DNA from: Zoogloea sp. 1C4
GTDB taxonomy: Bacteria > Pseudomonadota > Gammaproteobacteria > Burkholderiales > Rhodocyclaceae
Assembly (NCBI RefSeq): GCF_009469605.1
Contig: NZ_SSXU01000010.1
Location: 85,370 to 149,369, forward strand
DNA length: 64,000 nucleotides
Direction: 5' to 3'
Shown here one piece after another: positions 7,928 through 15,876 of this stretch. A model generated the notes under the pieces. That model saw only the letters and a program-made list of their open reading frames with translations, had not been told where the DNA came from and did no database searches. The translations under genes and the position numbers were made by a program. Within the stretch, counting starts at the first letter, position 1, and each line of letters begins with the position of its first letter.

Positions 7928-8656
7928 TTACTTGCCGGCGGCCTGGTTCATGGCCTGGTCTAGCTGCGCCAGGGGCACGGCGCCGGGCAGGCGGTTGCCG
8001 TCGGCGGTGAAGATGGTGGGTGTGCCCGAGACCTTCATCTTCTGGCCGAGGGCCACGTTCTTGTCGATGGCGCTGGTGTCGCAGCTGGCAGCGGCGGCGG
8101 CGGGCACCTTGCCGGCGGTCATCCAGTCGTTCCAGGCGGTGGCCCGGTCCCTGGCGCACCAGATGTTCTTCGACTTCTCGGTGGAGTCCGGGCTCAGGAT
8201 GGGGTACAGAAAGGTGTAGATGGTGGCGTCCTTGAGGCCCTGCATGTCCTTGGCGAGGCGCTTGCAGTAGCCGCAGTTCGGGTCTTCAAAGCTGGCGATG
8301 ACGCGCTTGCCGTTGCCGCGCACCTGCTTGATGGCCTGATCGAGGGGCAGGGTGGCGAAGTCGATCTTGAGGAGCTGGGCCATCCGCGCCTGGGTGACGT
8401 TCTTGCGGGTCTTGGCGTCGATCAGGCTGCCGTCGATGATGAAGCTCACGGTGGCATCGGTGTAGATCAGTTCGCCAGACTTGAGCACCACTTCGTAGAG
8501 CCCGCCGTAGGGGGTCTTCTTGACGCTGTCGACGGCCGGGCCGCCCACGAAGGTTTCGAGGTTCTTCTTGACCGAGGCTTCGTCGGTGGCTGCATGGGCG
8601 ACGCCGGCTGCGAGGAAGAGGGTCGCGAGCAGCGAGCGTACGAAGGGGAATTTCAT
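7928..8656 (-). CDS. dsbC: Thiol:disulfide interchange protein DsbC
   Basis: A 242-residue periplasmic disulfide isomerase. A signal peptide (residues 1-22, ending VAHA) leads into the N-terminal dimerisation domain (about 25-80). The thioredoxin-like domain carries the active site CGYC at 128-131 and the cis-proline segment VSGTPTIF near 205. A second cysteine pair (IWCA and ASCD) matches the structural disulfide of DsbC. It lies 33 bases after the ubiH-like gene on the same strand, so the two may be cotranscribed, and is followed by a strong terminator. Confidence 0.95.
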   Translation of the reverse strand: MKFPFVRSLLATLFLAAGVAHAATDEASVKKNLETFVGGPAVDSVKKTPYGGLYEVVLKSGELIYTDATVSFIIDGSLIDAKTRKNVTQARMAQLLKIDFATLPLDQAIKQVRGNGKRVIASFEDPNCGYCKRLAKDMQGLKDATIYTFLYPILSPDSTEKSKNIWCARDRATAWNDWMTAGKVPAAAAASCDTSAIDKNVALGQKMKVSGTPTIFTADGNRLPGAVPLAQLDQAMNQAAGK

Positions 8657-8689
8657 CCGGGAATCTCCAGGGGCGGCGTGTAGTGGGGT

Positions 8690-9853
8690 TCAGAAGCGGC
8701 CGGCAATGGCGTAGCGGACCAGCGCGTTACGTAAGACAGGCACGCTGTTGGTGAGGTTCAGACCAATGTTGCGCAGGCCCGACAGGATCGGGTCGGCCGG
8801 CTTGAACAGGCGGTTGAGGCCGTGGGTGGTGTATTGCAGCAGGGCGGTTTCCTCGGCGCGGGCGCGGGCGTAGGCGCGCAGCACCGGCAACTCGCCCGGA
8901 TCGCGCCAGGCGGGTAGATCCTTGATCTGCTCGGCCAGCACGCGGGCGTCCTGGTAGCCCAGGTTGATGCCGTGGCCCGACAGCGGATGGATCGCGTGGG
9001 CGGCGTCGCCGATGAGCGCGAGGCGCGGGCGCACCGCGGTCTCGACGCGCATCAGGCGCAGCGGAAAGGCCGCGGCGGGGGTGATGAGTTCGAGCTTGCC
9101 GAGCCGGTAACCGCCGGCCTCGGCCACCCGGGCGCACAGGGCTTCGGGGGGCAGGGCGACGAGTTCGTCGGCGAGAGCATCCGGGGCCGACCACACCATC
9201 GACATCTGCTGGTCGGGCAGCGGGAGATAGGCCAGCACGCCGTCCGGGCGGAACCACTGAAAGGCGGCGTTGCGGTGGGGCTTCTCGCAGCGGAAGTTGG
9301 CGACCACGCCTTTCTCGTCGTAAGGAGTGTTGCGGGCGCCGATGCCGGCAGCCTGGCGCACCCACGAGTCGCGGCCGTCGGCGGCCACCACCAGCTTCGC
9401 CTCGATCCGCCGACCGTCGGTGAGGGTGAGGCGCGCGGCGCTGTCGTCAATGGCCAGCGCCGCCGGCGAGGCCGGGCAGATCAGGGTGACGTTGTGCTGG
9501 CGCTTGACGGTTTCCCACAGCTCGAGCTGCATCAGGCTGGATTCGAGGATCCAGGCGAGCTCGCGCAGGCCGCTGTCGTAGGCCGAGAAATCGAGCCGGC
9601 CACCGGCGTCGCCGTGGATCTCCATGTCGTACACCGGCGCCATGCGGGCCGGGTCGAGGTGCTGCCAGATGCCGATCTCGGAGAGGAAATCCACGTTGGT
9701 CGGGCTGATCGCGTAGATGCGCGCATCCCAGCCCTCCGGGCGGGCCGGGGGGCGGGTTTCGACGATGCCGACCTTCAGGGTGCTGCCGCGAAGTGCGGCG
9801 GCGAGGGCGGCGCCGGCAAGTCCGGCGCCTACGATGAGTACATCGAATTTCAT
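8690..9853 (-). CDS. UbiH/UbiF/VisC-type FAD-dependent monooxygenase
   Basis: A 387-residue flavoprotein hydroxylase. The FAD dinucleotide-binding motif VGAGLAGAALA is at residues 8-18, and the second FAD motif IGDAAHAIHPLSGHGINLG lies in the C-terminal half. DARIYAISPTN near residue 47 is typical of the ubiquinone-synthesis hydroxylases. It probably hydroxylates the ubiquinone ring, but which carbon cannot be told from sequence because UbiH, UbiF, UbiI and VisC are close paralogues. It is transcribed towards dsbC. Confidence 0.88.
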   Translation of the reverse strand: MKFDVLIVGAGLAGAALAAALRGSTLKVGIVETRPPARPEGWDARIYAISPTNVDFLSEIGIWQHLDPARMAPVYDMEIHGDAGGRLDFSAYDSGLRELAWILESSLMQLELWETVKRQHNVTLICPASPAALAIDDSAARLTLTDGRRIEAKLVVAADGRDSWVRQAAGIGARNTPYDEKGVVANFRCEKPHRNAAFQWFRPDGVLAYLPLPDQQMSMVWSAPDALADELVALPPEALCARVAEAGGYRLGKLELITPAAAFPLRLMRVETAVRPRLALIGDAAHAIHPLSGHGINLGYQDARVLAEQIKDLPAWRDPGELPVLRAYARARAEETALLQYTTHGLNRLFKPADPILSGLRNIGLNLTNSVPVLRNALVRYAIAGRF

Positions 9854-9934
9854 GGCTGATCTCCTGCGCCCCGGATTGTGCCGGACGGCGCAGGGGAAGT
9901 CACCCGCGACGGGATGCCGCCGGGCTGGAGCGGA

Positions 9935-10468
9935 TTACCGGGGCGGAAGGGCCGGGGCCGGCGGCGGGGGCGGGTAGTAGTGCGGCACGCCGCCGGCTGC
10001 GGCGGGCGCGGGGGCGCGATAGCCGTATCCCGGCAGCTGGTTGCCCTTGGCGTACATGCATTGCTGGTAGGCGATGTCGTAGCGGCGCTGGGCGTCGGCG
10101 CCGGCATAGGCGGCCTGGCTGGTGCCGCTGGCGGAGCCGGCCACCATGCCGACCGCCGCTCCGGTGGCCGCGCCGTGGTTGCCGCCGGCAAGGCCGCCCA
10201 CCGCGGCACCGATGGCCGTGCCGACGATGGCGCTGCCGACCATGTTCTGGGCGGCGGAATCCCGTGGCGCGATGCCGATAGCCTGATCGGCGTAATTGCG
10301 GCACTGGCGGTCTTCCATCGAGAAAAGATCAAGGGGCTTGCCGGGAGCGGGCATCACCGCCACCCGCGGGCCGCTGGGCAGGCTGGCACAGCCGGCGAGC
10401 AGGGCGAGAGGAATCAACAGCAGCCGGGCGCTGCGGGGCAGACGGGACGGGCGTTCGGGTGTGCTCAT
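9935..10468 (-). CDS. Glycine-zipper lipoprotein
   Basis: A 177-residue predicted lipoprotein. The signal sequence ends in LLAGC with the lipidated Cys at 27. The middle holds a glycine-zipper stretch (VGSAIVGTAIGAAVGGLAGG and beyond), a motif found in small outer-membrane proteins that insert into or pack against membranes. The C-terminus is Pro/Tyr-rich (PHYYPPPPPAPALPPR). The ATG at 10468 overlaps the stop of the next upstream gene (ATGA), so the two are probably translated together. The function is not known. Confidence 0.8.
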   Translation of the reverse strand: MSTPERPSRLPRSARLLLIPLALLAGCASLPSGPRVAVMPAPGKPLDLFSMEDRQCRNYADQAIGIAPRDSAAQNMVGSAIVGTAIGAAVGGLAGGNHGAATGAAVGMVAGSASGTSQAAYAGADAQRRYDIAYQQCMYAKGNQLPGYGYRAPAPAAAGGVPHYYPPPPPAPALPPR

Positions 10469-11049
10469 GGCTTGGAAGCTCCTTCCGGGCCGGTTGCGGG
10501 GGCCGGCGGCGTGGTGCCCTGGGGCGGTGTCCGGGGCTGGGCGGCGACCGGGCGCCACTTTTCGGGGCAGCGCTGGACGTAGGGGTAATAGCCTTTGGCG
10601 CTCTCGCAGTAGTACCAGTTCTGGACGTCTGCGGGTGGCGCCGCCTGGCTTTCGCCGGCCGGCGTGGCCGGGACGCTGCGCCAGCCTTCGGGGCAGGTCT
10701 GGGTGTAGGGGTAGTAGGCGCGGGCGCTCTCGCAGAAGTACCAGCTCTGCGGCGCTGGAGGCAGATCCGGCAGCACGATGGGGGCTTCCTGCTGGACAAC
10801 GACGGGCGGTGGGCTGTAATAGGGAGGGTAGAACACCCACGGGGCGCCGACGATCCACCACCCGTTGAAGCCGCCGTGATGGTGCGGGCTGACCCATACT
10901 CGTGGTGCCGGACCCCAGCCCGGGCCGCCACGGAAGCGCCCGCCACGGTCGGCGTGAGCCGGAATGGCGACGGCCGTACCCGCCGTGAGGAGCGCCGCGA
11001 GCAGTGCCCGTCGGGCGAGCGGCGTCGATCGGCAAAACGGACTTTTCAT
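10465..11049 (-). CDS. Secreted protein with two WYYCES...YYPYV...CPE.W repeats
   Basis: A 194-residue exported protein. The ATG at 11049 has an AGGAG site upstream, and a signal peptide runs to about residue 33 (PAHA). Residues 35-85 are rich in Gly, Pro, Trp and Tyr. Two near-identical modules follow at 103-127 and 145-169: WYFCESARAYYPYTQTCPEG and WYYCESAKGYYPYVQRCPEK, 42 residues apart and each with two cysteines that could pair. The gene is upstream of, and overlaps, the glycine-zipper lipoprotein gene, so a shared envelope role is likely. I recognise the module from other proteobacterial envelope proteins but not its function. Confidence 0.78.
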   Translation of the reverse strand: MKSPFCRSTPLARRALLAALLTAGTAVAIPAHADRGGRFRGGPGWGPAPRVWVSPHHHGGFNGWWIVGAPWVFYPPYYSPPPVVVQQEAPIVLPDLPPAPQSWYFCESARAYYPYTQTCPEGWRSVPATPAGESQAAPPADVQNWYYCESAKGYYPYVQRCPEKWRPVAAQPRTPPQGTTPPAPATGPEGASKP

Positions 11050-11262
11050 CGCACGGAACTCCTGTTGTTTACATGCATCATTGCAGCACCGCCTTCGGTG
11101 CCGTGTAAGTACCTGTCTGCGCAACTCGTAACGGGATGCGACGGAACCTGGCTGCAGCAAGAATTGCTTACAGGGCAGTTTTCGTCACGCAGCCTTTCCT
11201 TGCTCGGATGAATTGAGATGCAAAGTGCGAGACAATATCGTTTTTGATGTTTTTGGTATTTT

Positions 11263-11688
11263 ATGGACGTCCGTAAACTCGTCATCGCCCTCGGGGCGTT
11301 GATCCTTCTTGCAGTGGGCATTGTGCTCTACATGCAGGTGGATCAGCCGGTCGATCGGCGTCGCAGCGACCCCGTCATGGCCGCGAAGGTCGAGGTTCAG
11401 CACGGCCCTGCGCTTCGTGCGATGGGCGTCCGCAGCCTGGGGGTCGATCCCAAGACCAGCGACGTGGTGGTGGTCTTCAAGGGGGGCGGGCGTCTTGGCC
11501 GGCGGGTCGCCGGCCGCCTGCCCGGGCTTGCCAGTGCGGACGGCTGCGGCGAGCTCGATGTTGGCATCTCGGTGGGCGATTCCCTTACTGCCTGGGGAGA
11601 TTCCAGCGGCCCTTCGTTCTATTCGCGCCTCGACTGCGTGATCGACGAGGTGGTCTCCCGTGCCGCCGAGCTGCGCGACCCGGAGTGA
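11263..11688 (+). CDS. Hypothetical membrane-anchored protein
   Basis: A 141-residue protein with one N-terminal hydrophobic segment (about residues 6-24) and a soluble domain of about 110 residues. I do not recognise a family. Two cysteines in the domain (in ADGCGEL and SRLDCVID) could form a disulfide if the domain is periplasmic. There is no clear Shine-Dalgarno site before the ATG; the upstream 40 bases are AT-rich. The gene lies between the two envelope protein genes (divergent) and rnpB. Coding character is good (GC-rich third positions), so the gene is probably real. Confidence 0.6.
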   Translation: MDVRKLVIALGALILLAVGIVLYMQVDQPVDRRRSDPVMAAKVEVQHGPALRAMGVRSLGVDPKTSDVVVVFKGGGRLGRRVAGRLPGLASADGCGELDVGISVGDSLTAWGDSSGPSFYSRLDCVIDEVVSRAAELRDPE

Positions 11689-11694
11689 CGCGAC

Positions 11695-11723
11695 GGGCTT
11701 TTGCCTGCTGAAGCGGCTATACT
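11695..11723 (+). promoter_or_regulatory. Candidate rnpB promoter
   Basis: A TATACT -10 element at 11718-11723 lies ten bases before the first base of the RNase P RNA. The sequence 17 bp upstream (GGGCTT) is a poor -35. The -10 position fits the mature RNA start well, but the promoter is only a prediction. Confidence 0.5.
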
Positions 11724-11732
11724 CCGCGCCGG

Positions 11733-12124
11733 GAAGTTCGCCAGGCAGTCGCGGTGCGTTCGCGCATCGAGGAAAGTCCGGGCCCCGCAGAGCAGGATGC
11801 CGGCTAACGGCCGGGCGCCATACGCCTTCGGGCCAAAGCGACGGAAAGTGCAACAGAGAGCAGACCGCCGATGGCCGCCTCCGGGCGGATCAGGCAAGGG
11901 TGAAACGGTGGGGTAAGAGCCCACCGCGGACGTGGTGACACGGACGGCACGGTAAACCCCATCCGGGGCAAGGCCAAATAGGGGGACGTTGAGGCTGCTC
12001 GCTGAGTCCCCGGGTAGGCTGCTTGAGCGGCGCGGTAACGCGTCGACCAGAGGAATGATTGCCCGGCGGGCTGGTTTTCGGACCGGTCCGCTCGACAGAA
12101 CCCGGCTTATCGGCGGACTTCCCC
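11733..12124 (+). ncRNA. rnpB: RNase P RNA (bacterial type A)
   Basis: The catalytic RNA of ribonuclease P, which matures tRNA 5' ends. Conserved core segments appear in order: GAGGAAAGTCCGGGC, GTGCAACAGAGAGCA, ACCGCCGATGGCC, GGTAAGAGCCCACCGCG, GGCACGGTAAAC, GCAAGGCCAAATAGGG, GGGTAGGCTGCTTGAG and GACAGAACCCGGCTTATCGG. The first ten bases (GAAGTTCGCC) pair with the 3' end (GGCGGACTTC), closing helix P1. The 3' boundary is set from that pairing and is accurate to a few bases. Long open frames antisense to it are spurious. Confidence 0.97.
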
Positions 12125-12166
12125 ACTTCGCCACACGTTTTTTTCGTTTCCTCCACTTTTCTCCAC
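12121..12166 (-). promoter_or_regulatory. Inverted run of MraZ-like half-sites at 10-bp spacing
   Basis: On the minus strand GTGGAG occurs at 12161-12166 and 12151-12156, a degenerate A-rich unit at 12141-12146, GTGTGG at 12131-12136 and GTGGGG at 12121-12126, all exactly 10 bp apart. The spacing and the GTGGR core resemble the MraZ box in front of mraZ, but in opposite orientation and about 250 bp further upstream. The first unit overlaps the end of rnpB. Binding by MraZ is inferred. The rest of the gap 12167-12387 shows no other clear element. Confidence 0.4.
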
Positions 12167-12387
12167 GACTGAGACTTTTTTCGCGCCAGGCCTTGGTGCG
12201 AAACACTCTTTTGCGCTCTGGCGCCTGAAAGCCTTTCGGCTGCCTTTTGGCCGGCTGCGCGACCTGTGAATTCATCCTCAACTTTTGCAATCTCCGCTAC
12301 TGACGTTGATTTGTAAGCGGATTTCCTACGCGGCCTTGTCCAATTCCTAAGTGCTTGTGGCGAAAAGAGATTTGCTCTGGACCCAAC

Positions 12388-12416
12388 TTGACCGGGTATT
12401 TTTTTTGCTCTAAAGT
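12388..12416 (+). promoter_or_regulatory. Promoter of the mraZ/dcw cluster
   Basis: TTGACC at 12388-12393 and TAAAGT at 12411-12416 are separated by 17 bp, a good sigma-70 arrangement. The -10 element runs into the first MraZ repeat, so repressor binding would block polymerase directly. Confidence 0.7.
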
Positions 12417-12450
12417 GGGACGAAGTGGACGAAAGTGGGAAAAAGTGAGT
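12415..12450 (+). promoter_or_regulatory. MraZ box: four direct repeats at 10-bp spacing
   Basis: GTGGGA (12415), GTGGAC (12425), GTGGGA (12435) and GTGAGT (12445) repeat exactly every 10 bp; a further GTGGG lies at 12476. MraZ is known to bind TGGGN repeats with 5-bp gaps in front of its own gene and repress the dcw cluster. The match in spacing, sequence and place is very good. Confidence 0.85.
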
Positions 12451-12487
12451 TTTTCCGGTTCGTCAGGGTTGGAAAGTGGGGTCTTCA

Positions 12488-12934
12488 ATGTTTCAAGGCG
12501 CAGCGGCGCTCAGTCTCGATGCGAAGGGTCGCCTGGCGATTCCGGCGCGGCATCGGGACGCGCTCGCCGAGCTGGCCGGAAACGAGTTGATCCTCACCGC
12601 GCATCCCCACCGCTGCCTCCTGATCTATCCCGCTCCCGCCTGGGGGCCGATCCGCGACAAGGTGCTTGCCGGCTCGAGCCTCGATCAGCGTTCCGCCCTG
12701 CTCAAGCGTCTGCTCGTGGGTTTCGCCCGCGATGAACAGATGGATTCGGCTGGCCGCGTGCTGATCGCGCCCGAGCTGCGCGGCTTTGCGCAGCTGGAAA
12801 AGCAGGTGCATCTGGTGGGGCAGGGCGATCACTTCGAGTTGTGGTCGGATGCGGGCTGGCAGAAACAGCAGGAGGCGATCTTCGCCCTGGGCACGGATCT
12901 CATGCCCGCCGGTTGGGAAAACCTGCCGCTGTGA
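12488..12934 (+). CDS. mraZ: Transcriptional regulator MraZ
   Basis: A 148-residue DNA-binding protein with two SpoVT/AbrB-like domains, each containing the MraZ signature: [17 protein letters not shown] (about residues 8-24) and [17 protein letters not shown] (about 81-97). It forms ring-shaped oligomers and represses the division and cell-wall operon from repeats just upstream. I chose the ATG at 12488 because the in-frame GTG at 12476 lies inside a repeat and lengthens the protein beyond the family norm. The stop overlaps the GTG start of rsmH. Confidence 0.95.
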   Translation: MFQGAAALSLDAKGRLAIPARHRDALAELAGNELILTAHPHRCLLIYPAPAWGPIRDKVLAGSSLDQRSALLKRLLVGFARDEQMDSAGRVLIAPELRGFAQLEKQVHLVGQGDHFELWSDAGWQKQQEAIFALGTDLMPAGWENLPL

Positions 12935-13860
12935 GTACCGCACCGCACATCACGGTGCTGCTGAAAGAGGCGGTGGAAGCGCTGGCGATCAAGCCGGACG
13001 GCGTTTACGTGGACGGCACTTTTGGTCGCGGCGGGCATAGCCGGGCGATCCTGGCCCAGTTGGGGCCGGAGGGCCGGCTCATCGCCTTTGATCGCGATCC
13101 GCAGGCGATTGCCGCGGGCGAGGCGATCGGTGACGGGCGTTTTGAACTCGTCCATGCGCCGTTCTCGGATTTTGCCGAGGCGCTGGCCGAGCGGGGTGTG
13201 GAGAAGGTGGACGGCGTCCTGCTGGATCTGGGGGTGTCGTCTCCTCAACTGGATGAAGCCGGGCGGGGCATGAGTTTTCGCTTTGATGCGCCGCTCGACA
13301 TGCGAATGGATACGACCCGCGGGATGACCGCGGCGGAGTGGCTGGCAGAAGCGCCGGTCGCCGACATAACCCGGGTACTGAGGGAATACGGTGAAGAACG
13401 GTTTGCTTATGAGATTGCAAAGGCGATTGTTGCTGCTCGGGCAGGGGGGCATGTCGCAACCACTGGACAGCTTGCCGCGATCGTGGAAGCGACGGTCTGG
13501 AAGCGCGAGCCGGGCCAGCACCCTGCGACGCGCACCTTCCAGGCTCTTCGGATTTTCGTCAATCAAGAGCTTGAGGAGCTGTCGCTAGTCCTGCCGCAGG
13601 TTGTGGCAGCACTGGCGGCCGGAGGCCGTCTGGTGGTGATCAGCTTTCACTCCCTTGAGGACCGCATCGTCAAGCGCTTCATGCGCGACGAGTCGCGGCC
13701 ACCACAGCTTCCGGCGCGGCTGCCGGTGCGTGCCGCCGACATGCCCAAGCCCAAGCTCGGGCTGGTCGGCAAGCAGGTGCGCCCGTCCGACGAGGAGATA
13801 GCCGTCAACCCGCGTTCCCGCAGCGCCGTGATGCGCATCGCCGAAAGGCAGGCGGACTGA
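12931..13860 (+). CDS. rsmH: 16S rRNA (cytosine(1402)-N(4))-methyltransferase RsmH
   Basis: A 309-residue SAM-dependent methyltransferase that modifies C1402 of 16S rRNA. The start [13 protein letters not shown], the SAM-binding [10 protein letters not shown] (about residues 30-39), the [19 protein letters not shown] segment and the C-terminal [14 protein letters not shown] are diagnostic. A GTG at 12931 overlaps the mraZ stop (GTGA) and gives the normal length; longer frames upstream run through mraZ. It is the second gene of the dcw cluster. Confidence 0.96.
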   Translation: MSTAPHITVLLKEAVEALAIKPDGVYVDGTFGRGGHSRAILAQLGPEGRLIAFDRDPQAIAAGEAIGDGRFELVHAPFSDFAEALAERGVEKVDGVLLDLGVSSPQLDEAGRGMSFRFDAPLDMRMDTTRGMTAAEWLAEAPVADITRVLREYGEERFAYEIAKAIVAARAGGHVATTGQLAAIVEATVWKREPGQHPATRTFQALRIFVNQELEELSLVLPQVVAALAAGGRLVVISFHSLEDRIVKRFMRDESRPPQLPARLPVRAADMPKPKLGLVGKQVRPSDEEIAVNPRSRSAVMRIAERQAD

Positions 13861-13861
13861 C

Positions 13862-14128
13862 ATGGCGCGTCTGACCGGATTCCTCGTGATGCTGGTGGTG
13901 GCGAGCAGCCTCGGCGTGGTGGCATCCCAGCACCAGGCACGCAAGCTCTATGCCGCCGTCGAGCGTGAGCAGCAGCGCTCCCAGCAGCTGGAGGTCGAGT
14001 GGGGCCAGCTGCAGCTGGAACAAAGCACCTGGGCGGCTCACGCCCGTATCGAAAAACTCGCTCGCGAAAAACTCGCGATGCGCCCGCCTCTGCCCGGGCA
14101 GATCATCGCCATCGAGGAGCGGCCATGA
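13862..14128 (+). CDS. ftsL: Cell division protein FtsL
   Basis: An 88-residue bitopic protein of the divisome. One transmembrane helix (about residues 4-22) is followed by a periplasmic heptad-rich coiled coil (about 28-62) and the family tail IEKLAREKLAMRPP. FtsL forms a complex with FtsQ and FtsB and helps activate FtsWI. Sequence identity in the family is low, so position between rsmH and ftsI is part of the evidence. It overlaps ftsI by four bases. Confidence 0.92.
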   Translation: MARLTGFLVMLVVASSLGVVASQHQARKLYAAVEREQQRSQQLEVEWGQLQLEQSTWAAHARIEKLAREKLAMRPPLPGQIIAIEERP

Positions 14129-15876
14129 AAAAGGCCAAGAAGGGCGTCACCTTCAATCACAATCCGCTGCTGCGCTCGGAGCTTCCGGCGTGGCGGCCGC
14201 GTTTCGTTCTGCTGTGCCTGCTGGGCGGCTCGGTGGCGCTGGTGGGCCGCGCGGCTTACCTTCAGGGCGTGAACGAGCAGTTCCTGCAGGCCAAGGGTGA
14301 ATCCCGCTACGCCCGCGTGCTTGAGGTGCCCGCCACCCGCGGCAAGATCACCGACCGCCAGGGCGACGTGCTCGCCGTGTCGTCGCCGGTCAAGTCGATC
14401 TGGGCGATCCCCGAAGACGCCCGCCTGAATCCGTCCCAGACCCGTCAGCTGGCTGCTCTGCTCGAGATGCCGGTGCAGGATCTGAACCAGAAGCTGGGTG
14501 TCGAGAAGGACTTCGTCTATCTCAAGCGGCAGGTCTCGCCCGAGCTTGCCGATCGCATCGCCGCCCTCAAGCTGCCGGGCGTCCACGACCAGCGCGAATA
14601 CCGCCGCTTCTACCCGGGTGGCGAGGTGATGGCCCACGTGCTGGGCTTCACCGGCGTGGACGACAAGGGGCAGGAGGGCATCGAGCTCGCCTTCGAGCCT
14701 TCGCTGGCCGGCAAGCCGGGCTCCCGCCGGGTCGTCAAGGACCGCCGCGGCAACGTGGTCGAGGACGTCCAGTCGATCCGCATGCCCCAGGACGGCAGGG
14801 AGGTCGCCCTGTCCATCGACAACAAGATCCAGTACCTCGCCCACGCCGCCCTCAAGCAGGCGATGACCGACCACAAGGCCAAGGCCGGTGGCGTGGTGGT
14901 GATCGACGCCAAGACCGGCGAGATCCTCGCCCTGGCCAACGCGCCCACCTACAACCCGAACAACCGCGTCAAGCTCACCGGCGACCAGCTGCGCAACCGC
15001 GCCCTGACTGACACCTTTGAGCCGGGCTCGACGATGAAGCCCTTCACCGCCGCGCTGGCGCTTGAAAAGGGCAAGGTCACCGCCAACACCATCATCAACT
15101 GCGCGCCGGGCCGGATGACCATCGGTTCCGCGACGATCTCCGACGCTCACCCCCACGGGGCCCTCACCGTTGCCCAGGTGATCCAGAAATCGTCCAACAT
15201 CGGCGCGGCCAAGATGGCCCTGAGCTTCCCGCCGGAAACCATGTGGAAGATGTTCGACGATCTCGGCTTCGGCTCGCCGCTCAAGCTGGGCTTTCCTGGT
15301 GAAGTCGGCGGCCGCTTGCGTCCCGCCAAAAGCTGGCGCCCGATCGAGCAGGCCACCATGTCCTACGGCCACGGCATGTCGGTCAGCCTGATGCAGATCG
15401 CCAACGCCTATCAGGTGTTTGCCCGCGACGGTGACATCGTGCCCTTGTCCCTGTCGCGTCTGGATACGCCGCCGGTGCATGGCTCCCGCGTGTTCGCCCC
15501 GCAGACCGCCCGCGAGGTGCGCCAGATGCTCGAGATGGTCGTTCAGCCTGGTGGGACCGCCCGGCAGGCCAACGTGCCGGGCTACCGCGTCGGCGGCAAG
15601 ACCGGCACCGCGATGAAGCTCGTCGGCGGCCGTTACGCCAACCGTTACGTGGCCTCCTTCGTGGGCATAGCCCCGATTTCCGATCCGCGCCTGATCGTCG
15701 CCGTGATGATCGACGAGCCCACCAACGGCAAGCACTACGGCGGCGACGTGGCCGCGCCGGTGTTCGCCCAGGTGACGGGCGGCGCACTGCGCACCCTCGG
15801 CGTAGTGCCGGATGCGCCGCTCAAGCCGCTGCAGGTTGCCCGTCAGGGCGTCACCCCCGTCCGGGAGGCCATGTGA
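14125..15876 (+). CDS. ftsI: Peptidoglycan D,D-transpeptidase FtsI (PBP3)
   Basis: A 583-residue septal transpeptidase that cross-links new peptidoglycan at division. A transmembrane anchor is near residues 28-46, the PBP dimerisation domain follows, and the penicillin-binding domain carries STMK with catalytic Ser302, SSN in IQKSSNIGAAK, and KTGTA at 492. The ATG at 14125 overlaps the ftsL stop; a longer frame beginning inside ftsL is not supported. It works with FtsW encoded downstream. Confidence 0.96.
   Translation: MKKAKKGVTFNHNPLLRSELPAWRPRFVLLCLLGGSVALVGRAAYLQGVNEQFLQAKGESRYARVLEVPATRGKITDRQGDVLAVSSPVKSIWAIPEDARLNPSQTRQLAALLEMPVQDLNQKLGVEKDFVYLKRQVSPELADRIAALKLPGVHDQREYRRFYPGGEVMAHVLGFTGVDDKGQEGIELAFEPSLAGKPGSRRVVKDRRGNVVEDVQSIRMPQDGREVALSIDNKIQYLAHAALKQAMTDHKAKAGGVVVIDAKTGEILALANAPTYNPNNRVKLTGDQLRNRALTDTFEPGSTMKPFTAALALEKGKVTANTIINCAPGRMTIGSATISDAHPHGALTVAQVIQKSSNIGAAKMALSFPPETMWKMFDDLGFGSPLKLGFPGEVGGRLRPAKSWRPIEQATMSYGHGMSVSLMQIANAYQVFARDGDIVPLSLSRLDTPPVHGSRVFAPQTAREVRQMLEMVVQPGGTARQANVPGYRVGGKTGTAMKLVGGRYANRYVASFVGIAPISDPRLIVAVMIDEPTNGKHYGGDVAAPVFAQVTGGALRTLGVVPDAPLKPLQVARQGVTPVREAM

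Noticed and set aside
11619..12290. Minus-strand frame of 223 codons across rnpB
   Set aside because: It is antisense to a structured RNA whose conserved core is clear.
14038..15735. Long minus-strand open frame antisense to ftsI, and similar ones antisense to murC, secA, rplI and dnaB
   Set aside because: GC-rich codon bias leaves antisense frames open. The plus-strand genes are unambiguous and the antisense products are low-complexity His/Arg/Gly-rich sequence.
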